Both the position numbers and the translations under genes were made by a program. A stretch of 64,000 nt of DNA from Streptosporangium canum. GTDB lineage: Bacteria; Actinomycetota; Actinomycetes; Streptosporangiales; Streptosporangiaceae. The notes below the pieces were generated by a model, which saw only the letters and a program-made list of their open reading frames with translations, was not told the origin of the DNA and made no database searches. How positions within the stretch are numbered: the stretch's first letter is position 1; every line of letters begins with the position of its first letter. Shown here piece by piece: positions 57,947-64,000 of this stretch. Where the stretch lies: the NCBI RefSeq assembly GCF_900113865.1, contig NZ_FOQY01000038.1:1-64000 (forward strand), written 5' to 3'.

Positions 57947-59710
57947 ATGACCCTCCCGCCCGAGCTCATCGGGAATCCGGCCATCGTCCGCCTGTCTGCG
58001 AGCATGCTCGACCGCCGCGAGGGCGACTGCCGTGACTTCGCCGCGGCCAAGGCCCGGCCGGAGGTGCGGTCGCAGATCTTCGAACGCCGCCGCTTCGCCC
58101 CCTGGGAGGGTTTCCCGCTCGGCCTGGTCATGCGGGTGCTGGACGCCGTCGAGTTCGACGGCGCCGACGTGGACGCGGCGGTCACGCGGGCCCTGGCCGA
58201 CAACCGCGACCCGGTGCATCCCGGAGCCGCGCGCTGGATCCGGCATGCCTGCCACACCTATCTGGAGACGGCCGACAGCCTGGCCGTGGAGGGGGGCGGG
58301 CTCCGGCCGGAACGCCACCCCCGGATCGTCCAGCGGAGCGGCTCACCGGCGGAGATGCGGGCCCTGACCGCGTGGGGCCGCTGGTACGGCTCGCCGGACG
58401 GCGCCGTGGTCGAGTTCCGCCGGATGCGGCTGCGGCGCCCGCTGGGCCGGGCCGACGGACCCGCCACGCTGGCGATGGCCTACGTCGCCGCGGTCGGCGA
58501 CCAGGCCGTGGGAGGCACCCAGGACCTCTACCGGACCGTTCCGGTCCCGGTCCGCGAGCCCGGCGCGAGCCCCCGGCGGGTGCGGGTGGTCGAGGTGGGT
58601 CTCACCGACGGCGCCGCGGCGGTGCTCGTGGACACCGCCCCCCAGCAGGTGCGCCACGACTATCTCTCCTCCGTGAGACCCGTGGCGGCCGGGCTGCTGG
58701 ACGGCGGCCACAGGTCACCCGGCGGCGACTGCGCCGACTGCAAGCTGCGCGCCTCGTGCGGCGCGCTCCCGCGGACACCGGGGCTGCTGGGGCTGCCCGA
58801 TCGGGGGACCCACCGGCGCACCTGGTCGATCACGACGGCCCGGCAGTACCAGATCTGCCCGGCCCAGGCGCACATGCGCGATCTCCGGCTGCCCGCCGAG
58901 GAGGCCGAGAGCACGGCGGTCCGGCGCGGGCTGGTCGTGCACCAGTGGCTGGAGGCCGCGCACGGACGCCCCGGTGCGCGGCCGTGCGCGCCGGAGGATC
59001 TCCCCGATCCCGAGACCGGCGACCTCACGTGGGACGGGCCGCCGATGAGCCGGGACGAATACCGCCGGGCCCGGCCATACCTGCTCCAGCACCTGCGGGT
59101 GTGCCCGCTGCTCGGCGGCGAGGTCACCCACGTCGTCCCGGAGCCCAAGGTGGCCGCCTACGATCCCGACGCCGACGTCCTGGTCGTCGCCAACCCCGAC
59201 CTGCTCCGCCGGGTGGAGGGGCGCCTGGTCTACCGGGAGCAGAAGACCTCCGCCGCGCAGCGCGGCATCACCGCCGAGAACGCGCTGGAGATGGTCCCGC
59301 AGCTCGCCCTGGCCGTCTGCCTGATCGCGGACGGCGCGTTCGGCGACACCTCCGGGTCGGTCGAGCTGGAGCAGCTCACCCCCGTGTCGGGCGAGGTCGT
59401 CGCGTTCGACGCCACGGATCCGGTGGTGGTCGCGGCCGCGCGGGCCGTCGTGTCCGGCCGCACCCGGGCATGGCACCGGGACATCGCCTTCCGCGCCACC
59501 CCCGGCCCATGGTGCCGCGTCTGCCCGGTGACCCGCTGGTGCCCGGACGCCTCCCGTTCCGGCGATGACGCGCCGCTCGTCCTGGACGGCCTGGTGATCG
59601 ACCCCGCCACCGGCGAGATCCTGGAGTCCTCCGGCCGCCCGAGCAGCCACGCCGAGGCGGTGGCCGAGGCGATCTCCGCTCCCGAGATCGACGACGAGCC
59701 GCCCTTCTAG
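57947..59710 (+). CDS. tandem Fe-S PD-(D/E)XK (Cas4/AddB-like) nuclease
   Basis: 587 residues, AGGAGG upstream. Two consecutive modules, each with one early Cys and a late CxxCx5C: C28 with C262/C265/C271, then C304 with C523/C526/C532, the Cas4/AddB four-Cys Fe-S pattern. The second module has a complete active site: VVHQWLEAA (His), VANPDLL (Asp418) and YREQKTS (Glu431, Lys433), the PD-(D/E)XK core. The first lacks it. Expected to be a DNA nuclease acting on ends, cytoplasmic. No helicase or cas gene is beside it. Confidence 0.85.
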   Translation: MTLPPELIGNPAIVRLSASMLDRREGDCRDFAAAKARPEVRSQIFERRRFAPWEGFPLGLVMRVLDAVEFDGADVDAAVTRALADNRDPVHPGAARWIRHACHTYLETADSLAVEGGGLRPERHPRIVQRSGSPAEMRALTAWGRWYGSPDGAVVEFRRMRLRRPLGRADGPATLAMAYVAAVGDQAVGGTQDLYRTVPVPVREPGASPRRVRVVEVGLTDGAAAVLVDTAPQQVRHDYLSSVRPVAAGLLDGGHRSPGGDCADCKLRASCGALPRTPGLLGLPDRGTHRRTWSITTARQYQICPAQAHMRDLRLPAEEAESTAVRRGLVVHQWLEAAHGRPGARPCAPEDLPDPETGDLTWDGPPMSRDEYRRARPYLLQHLRVCPLLGGEVTHVVPEPKVAAYDPDADVLVVANPDLLRRVEGRLVYREQKTSAAQRGITAENALEMVPQLALAVCLIADGAFGDTSGSVELEQLTPVSGEVVAFDATDPVVVAAARAVVSGRTRAWHRDIAFRATPGPWCRVCPVTRWCPDASRSGDDAPLVLDGLVIDPATGEILESSGRPSSHAEAVAEAISAPEIDDEPPF

Positions 59711-59959
59711 CGGCCCGCCCCCGGCCGGGGTGACCCGCGCCGAAGACGGTGCGGGCACGCTGCCGGAACGCGACGGCGCTTTCCTTGGTCGCGTCGGCGC
59801 GGGCCGGCCGGGAGTGGTCGCCGACGGCGTTGTGCGGGGAGCCGTAGCCGAGGTCGGGGCGGCCGGCGGCGTGGTCCAGATGTCTGAGGCGGGGCAGGCG
59901 GTAGCGGGTCAGGTGCTCCTCACCCCCTCGGATGCCGGCGTGACCCGGCCTGTCGCACG
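59711..59959. other. gap, nuclease / P450
   Basis: 250 bases between convergent genes. On the minus strand just after the P450 stop the same frame reads ...HAGIRGGEEHLTRYRLPRLRHLD and ends near 59711, but I do not recognise it; it may be a remnant. Otherwise nothing seen. Confidence 0.3.
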
Positions 59960-61159
59960 TCAGATCAACGGGAGGCGCCGCACCCCTGTCATGGTCGGCG
60001 TGGGCATGAACTCCACGGGGTCGCCCGGATCGGTGCGCAGCGGGTTGACCCGGTCGAGCAGGATGTTCAGGGCGACCCGTCCCTCCAGCCGGGCCAGGGG
60101 GGCGCCCAGGCAGAAGTGGATGCCGCGGCCGAACCCGAGATGCGGGTTGGGGTCGCGACCGGGATCGAAGACCTCGGGGTCGGGGAACTGCCGGGGGTCC
60201 CGGTTGGCCGCTCCGAGCCAGGCCATGACCATGTGATCGGCCGGTATCGTCACGCCGCCGAGCTCGACGTCGCGGGTGGTGGCGCGGCCGAGGGCGGCGA
60301 ACGGGGTGAAGAGGCGGAGGGATTCCTCGATGACAGCCGGGATCGAGGCGCGGTCGGCCCGCACCTTGTCCTGCTGCTCGGGGAAGGCGTCCAGGCACAG
60401 CACCGTGTTACCGAGCAGCATCGTCGTGGTGATGTGCCCGGCGAGCAGGAGGATGATCGCGAAGTTGACCACCTGGTCGTCCGGCAGGCGTTCGCCGTCC
60501 ACCTCGGCCTCGACCAGCTTGGTGAGCAGGTCGGCGCGCGGCTGTCGCCTGCGCTCCGCGGCGTGACCGGCGAGATAGGCCGACATCTCCTTCCACGGCT
60601 TCAGCGTGGCCTGCAGGTCCACGTTCTGCTGTTCGGCGGGTTTGGCCAGTGAGATCTTGGTGTCGCGCTGGAACAGCGCGTCGGCCCATTGCTTGAACAG
60701 GGCGCGATCGCCGCTGGGCACCCCCAGCAGTTCGGCGATGACGATGACCGGAAGCGGATAGGCCAGATCGGTCACGAGTTCCAGCGTGCCGCGATCGCGC
60801 GCCGCGTCGAGCAGTTCGTGGGTGAGGGCGGCGATCCTCGGTTCGAGATCCGCGACGACCTTCCGGGTGAAGGCGTGGCTGACCAGCTTGCGCAGCTTGC
60901 CGTGCTCCGGCGGGTCGATCTGGGTGATGAAGCCGGCCATCGAGAATTCATCGCCGCCCGGTATCAGGTCCTTGGGGACCAGGCGCATGGTGTCGGAGGA
61001 GAACGTCGCGGGATCGCCGAGGATCTCCTGCAGTTCGGGGTAGCCGTAGACGTTCCACATGCCGGCGTCGGCGTCGTACTCGACCGGTCGGCGCGATCGC
61101 GGCCCGTGCAGCCAGAAGTGCTGTCTGGGGATGTTGTACCGCTCGGCGATGTCGGCCAT
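59960..61159 (-). CDS. cytochrome P450 (CYP)
   Basis: 399 residues from ATG at 61159. ExxR in IEESLRLFTPFAAL, heme loop FGRGIHFCLGAPLAR with the axial Cys, and the I-helix LLLAGHITTTM. The acid of the usual AG(G/H)(E/D)TT is Ile here, so proton delivery may differ. Class I bacterial P450 needing a ferredoxin and reductase; neither is beside it. Divergent from a DsbA-like protein over three 21-bp repeats. Substrate unknown. Confidence 0.93.
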   Translation of the reverse strand: MADIAERYNIPRQHFWLHGPRSRRPVEYDADAGMWNVYGYPELQEILGDPATFSSDTMRLVPKDLIPGGDEFSMAGFITQIDPPEHGKLRKLVSHAFTRKVVADLEPRIAALTHELLDAARDRGTLELVTDLAYPLPVIVIAELLGVPSGDRALFKQWADALFQRDTKISLAKPAEQQNVDLQATLKPWKEMSAYLAGHAAERRRQPRADLLTKLVEAEVDGERLPDDQVVNFAIILLLAGHITTTMLLGNTVLCLDAFPEQQDKVRADRASIPAVIEESLRLFTPFAALGRATTRDVELGGVTIPADHMVMAWLGAANRDPRQFPDPEVFDPGRDPNPHLGFGRGIHFCLGAPLARLEGRVALNILLDRVNPLRTDPGDPVEFMPTPTMTGVRRLPLI

Positions 61160-61258
61160 CGTCTCTCCCTTGCTCGCTCGCAGGGCTGTCACTGCTTTCA
61201 TGAAAGGTGGAAATGTGCTCCATGGCCACCGCGTCGGGCACTTCGCCGGAAATTTGCG

Positions 61259-61321
61259 CTGCGACACCTCACTTCTGGGCTGCGACACCTCACCTCTGGG
61301 CTGCAACACCTCACCTCTGGG
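61259..61321. repeat. three 21-bp tandem repeats in the P450/DsbA-like divergent promoter
   Basis: CTGCGACACCTCACTTCTGGG, CTGCGACACCTCACCTCTGGG and CTGCAACACCTCACCTCTGGG, units at 61259, 61280 and 61301 with one or two differences each. 21 bp is two helical turns, so the copies face the same side of DNA, as in iterated regulator sites. Confidence 0.8.
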
Positions 61322-61388
61322 TAGAAAAGGGATGTTTCGGGCACGCAGGCCCGCGACTCCCCCGTATCCGCATCGCGAGGAGGAGCCC

Positions 61389-61967
61389 ATGAGCACGCGA
61401 CCACACCGGATAGCGTCACCGCTCCACGCGCCGGCCGGAGCCTCCGCCGACAAGGACGGCATCGTCGTCGGCGCCGGCCCGGTCGTCGTCGACGCCTACA
61501 TCGACTTCATGTGCCCGTTCTGCAAGATGTTCGAGCAGGCGTCCGGGCCGACGCTGGACAGGCTGGTGGGAGAGGGGGTGATCAGCCTCGTGTACCACCC
61601 GATGGGCTTCCTGGACGGGCTGTCGACCAGCCGCTACTCCTCCCGCGCGGCCTCCTCTTCGGGCTGCGCCGCCGACGGCGGGAGATTCATGGAGTACACC
61701 TACGCGCTCTTCGCCAACCAGCCTCCCGAGGGAGGACCGGGGCTCACCGACGACGAGCTGGCCGGGATCGGCGCGATGGCCGGGCTCACCGAGTCGGCGT
61801 TCGGCGCGTGTGTGCGCAACGGCACCTATCTCGACTGGACCGCCCACGTGACGGGCACGGCCGTCGAACGGGGGGTGAGCGGCACCCCCACCGTCCTCGT
61901 CGAGGGCACCGCCGTGCCGGCGAACCCCCAGACGATCGTCACCGCCGTGGCGGCCGCCGTCCGCTGA
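61389..61967 (+). CDS. cytoplasmic DsbA-like thioredoxin-fold protein
   Basis: 192 residues with GGAGGAG upstream. Thioredoxin-fold site DFMCPFCKMFEQASG (CPFC) and cis-Pro loop VSGTPTVLVEG. There is no signal peptide or membrane helix, unlike the DsbA at 15153, so it should be cytoplasmic; FrnE-like isomerase or GST-kappa-like role is possible. Divergent from the P450. Confidence 0.9.
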   Translation: MSTRPHRIASPLHAPAGASADKDGIVVGAGPVVVDAYIDFMCPFCKMFEQASGPTLDRLVGEGVISLVYHPMGFLDGLSTSRYSSRAASSSGCAADGGRFMEYTYALFANQPPEGGPGLTDDELAGIGAMAGLTESAFGACVRNGTYLDWTAHVTGTAVERGVSGTPTVLVEGTAVPANPQTIVTAVAAAVR

Positions 61968-62219
61968 CCCTCCGGGCACGGCCCCGGCTCCGGCCGGCCC
62001 GGCGGCATCGGGGCGACCGCCCGGGGGTACGGCTCACGCCTGCGGCGGGGCGCGAGCCGTACCCGCCCCCGAGCCGCGCGATCCTGGCGGCGCCGGCGAT
62101 GGCGCCACCGGTTCACACCGACGGCACCGCGGCACCCCCCGGACCGCGGCCGGCCGTCCGATACCGGCCAATATGAAGACTATTGCACTTTTGTCGGAAA
62201 GCGCTGAAGCTTTCTTTCT
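61968..62219. other. upstream region of the glycoside hydrolase
   Basis: 252 bases. No gene seen. A TTGCAC-like -35 is near 62183 in an AT-richer patch, with no good -10. Possibly CbpA-type or sugar regulators act here; nothing specific is visible. Confidence 0.3.
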
Positions 62220-64000
62220 GTGACGACGTATCGAGCGGGCCGGCCGTGGCGGTCCGCCGCCATCGGTCGCATTGCCGCGGTAGCCCTCAGCCTCGTTCTC
62301 ACCGGCGCCGTCGCGCCCGCCCCCGCGGCGGGTGCCGTCGCGCCCGCGCCGGCCACCACCGGCGCGGCGGGCGGACTCGCCGCCTGCCCCACCGACCCGG
62401 CCACCCCCAAACACCGGCTCCGCGCCATGTGGATCGCCAGCGTGGCCAACATCGACTGGCCGAGCAGGACCGGTCTGAGCGTGGCGGCGCAGCAGGCCGA
62501 GTTCCGCGCCTGGCTGGACCTCGCGGCGCAGCGGAACATGAACGCCGTCTTCGTGCAGGTCAGGCCGACGGCCGACGCGTTCTGGCCATCGCCCCATGAG
62601 CCGTGGTCGCAGTGGCTGACGGGCACCCAGGGGGGCGACCCCGGCTACGACCCGCTGGCGTTCATGGTGAGCGAGGCGCACGCCCGCGACATCGAGTTCC
62701 ACGCGTGGTTCAATCCCTACCGGGTCGCCAACCACGACGACCCCACCCGGCTGGTGGCCGGCCACCCGGCCCGCAAGAATCCCGGCTGGCGGTTCGCCCA
62801 CGGCGGCAAGCTCTACTACAACCCGGGGATCCCCGCGGTCCGCGGCTTCATCGAAGACGCCGTCATGGACGCCGTCACCCGTTACGACCTCGACGGCGTG
62901 CACCTCGACGACTACTTCTACCCGTATCCGGTCAGCGGCGAGACGATTGCGGACGCATCCACCTACGCCCAGTACGGCGCCGGTTTCGGCAACGTCCACG
63001 ACTGGCGGCGCGACAACGTCAACCTGCTGGTGAAGGAGCTGGGCCAGCGGATCCACGCGGCCAAGTCGTGGATCGAGTTCGGGGTCAGCCCGTTCGGCAT
63101 CTGGCGCAACGCCGCCACCGACCCGCTCGGTTCGCGGACCTCCGGCATGCAGTCGTACGACGCCGTCTACGCCGACACCCGGCTCTGGGTGAAGCAGGGC
63201 TGGGTCGACTACGTCGCGCCGCAGATCTACTGGCACATCGGCTATACCACCGCCGACTACAAGGTGCTCACCGCCTGGTGGGCCTCGGTGGTCAAGGACA
63301 CCGGCGTGCGCCTTCTCATCGGGCAGGCCGCCTACCGGGCCGGAGCGGCCGGCCAGGACGCGGCCTGGCAACGGCCCGGGGAACTGACCGACCATCTCCA
63401 CTACAACCGGCAGCACCCGGAGGTGGCCGGCGACGTCTTCTTCAGCGCCAAGGACATCCGGGCCGACCGGATCGGCGCCGTCTCCCGGCTGGTGAGCGAC
63501 CACTACTCCAGGCCCGCTCTGATACCCGCCCGCGGCAGCGCGGTCGCGCCGGCCGGACCCTCGATCACCTCGGCGACCCGCCTCCCCGGCGGGGTCTCCC
63601 TGTCATGGCGGCCCGCCGGATCGAGCAGCCCGCTCTCGTACGCGATCTACCGGGTCGACTCCTCCCCGGCGGCGGACCCGTGTTTCTTCGCCGACGCCCG
63701 CAACCTGCTCAGGACGACCCGCGGGACGTCCTTCACCGACACCACCGCCACCTCGGGCGCCTACACCTACTACGTGACGGCCATGGACCGGCTGCACCAC
63801 GAAAGCGCGCCGAGCGCGGGCCAGATGGTCGCGGCGACCGGCCCGTTCAGCGTCGTCGTCGACAACCGCGACGCCGGATTCACCGCGGGCTCCGGGTGGG
63901 GCACCTCAAGCTTCTCCTCGCAGCTCCACGGCACCGACTACCGGTTCGCCGATCCCGTCGCGGCCAGTGACCCGGCGTGGTTCAAGGCGCAGATCCCCAC
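62220..64000 (+). CDS. secreted GHL10-family glycoside hydrolase-like protein (C-terminus off window)
   Basis: From GTG at 62220, 593 codons remain open to the window edge. Signal peptide (WRSAAIGRIAAVALSLVLTGAVAPAPAAG). Then the FenI/GHL10 (DUF187) barrel: RAMWIASVANIDWPSR, NAVFVQVRPTADAFW, FHAWFNPYRVAN, DLDGVHLDDYFYPYP (acidic cluster), GVSPFGIWRN, YVAPQIYWHIGY. After residue ~435 a fibronectin-III-like or carbohydrate-binding repeat begins (SAVAPAGPSITSATRLPGGVSLSW...). Such enzymes act on cell-wall or extracellular polysaccharide; the exact substrate is unknown. Confidence 0.92.
   Translation, partial: MTTYRAGRPWRSAAIGRIAAVALSLVLTGAVAPAPAAGAVAPAPATTGAAGGLAACPTDPATPKHRLRAMWIASVANIDWPSRTGLSVAAQQAEFRAWLDLAAQRNMNAVFVQVRPTADAFWPSPHEPWSQWLTGTQGGDPGYDPLAFMVSEAHARDIEFHAWFNPYRVANHDDPTRLVAGHPARKNPGWRFAHGGKLYYNPGIPAVRGFIEDAVMDAVTRYDLDGVHLDDYFYPYPVSGETIADASTYAQYGAGFGNVHDWRRDNVNLLVKELGQRIHAAKSWIEFGVSPFGIWRNAATDPLGSRTSGMQSYDAVYADTRLWVKQGWVDYVAPQIYWHIGYTTADYKVLTAWWASVVKDTGVRLLIGQAAYRAGAAGQDAAWQRPGELTDHLHYNRQHPEVAGDVFFSAKDIRADRIGAVSRLVSDHYSRPALIPARGSAVAPAGPSITSATRLPGGVSLSWRPAGSSSPLSYAIYRVDSSPAADPCFFADARNLLRTTRGTSFTDTTATSGAYTYYVTAMDRLHHESAPSAGQMVAATGPFSVVVDNRDAGFTAGSGWGTSSFSSQLHGTDYRFADPVAASDPAWFKAQIP

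Noticed and set aside
61198..61419. Peptide repeats (RCRSPEV type) on the minus strand
   Set aside because: They are simply the translation of the 21-bp DNA repeats; no other coding evidence.
62034..63503. 489-residue minus-strand open frame opposite the glycoside hydrolase
   Set aside because: Antisense to a clear GHL10-type protein; no recognisable motifs.

Overview
The window is GC-rich, densely coded actinomycete DNA. RbpA, a WhiB-type Fe-S regulator, an RpoD-like group 2 sigma factor, a VKOR/DsbA pair and many GTG starts all point to Actinomycetia. Overall gene flavour (DUF5808/DUF1648, ECF sigma with DGPF partner, pseudokinase-like membrane proteins, GH19 and cutinase remnants) fits the Streptosporangiales (Streptosporangium/Nonomuraea-like), but this is inference. 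No rRNA, tRNA or CRISPR array was seen.

Layout. 0-5 kb: end of a response regulator, a secreted protein, a PrmC-like methyltransferase, an MFS exporter, a GH19 chitinase remnant and an esterase. 5.1-9.6 kb: a tightly coupled biotin-uptake operon, bioY - acyl-CoA ligase - thiolase homologue - bioM - bioN, with the gene order of Bacillus yhfUTS plus the ECF module. 9.7-12.7 kb: ECF sigma with DGPF partner, then crcB - DUF190 - crcB. 12.8-15 kb: a decayed SDR/TetR pair with its operator still intact, a GNAT, a polyprenyl-phosphate mannosyltransferase-type GT2. 15.1-18.7 kb: DsbA-VKOR, CopC with a 48-residue membrane protein, and M56 protease-BlaI. Three similar 17-bp dyads sit in front of the three transcription units, suggesting a BlaI-controlled envelope redox/copper regulon. 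19-23.6 kb: class V aminotransferase, then a His/Cys-rich membrane protein - cysteine-synthase-like enzyme - MFS operon. 23.7-29 kb: pentapeptide protein, ABC transporter with divergent YtrA-type GntR and DUF1648/DUF5808 protein, then a group 2 sigma factor.

30-37 kb: epimerase, an internal fragment of a KatE-type catalase, DUF72, WhiB, an intact small-subunit catalase, ChaB-like protein, orphan NarL regulator. 37-41 kb: pseudokinase-like membrane protein and a MoxR-DUF58-VWA operon. 41-48.4 kb: RNA methyltransferases, glycerophosphodiesterase, MFS, rbpA behind a SigR-type promoter, a PEP-mutase-family enzyme, a SUV3-like helicase broken by an internal deletion, and an NAD-binding protein. 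48.5-54.2 kb: orphan MazF-like protein, flavoprotein, a cutinase (PET-hydrolase family) pseudogene carrying an IS605-type remnant, methyltransferase, DUF3152 zincin-like protein, IS200 tnpA. 54.5-64 kb: NTP-PPase/NUDIX fusion, gdhA, repeat arrays, a DUF1036-like gene with a small partner, a tandem Fe-S PD-(D/E)XK nuclease, P450 facing a cytosolic DsbA-like protein across 21-bp iterons, and the start of a secreted GHL10-type glycoside hydrolase.

Two themes stand out. First, gene decay: six degraded genes in 64 kb, mostly deletion products, which suggests a fluid accessory region. Second, several short tandem arrays (15, 21, 25 and 38 bp) at gene edges, two of them overlapping the stop codon of the adjacent gene.
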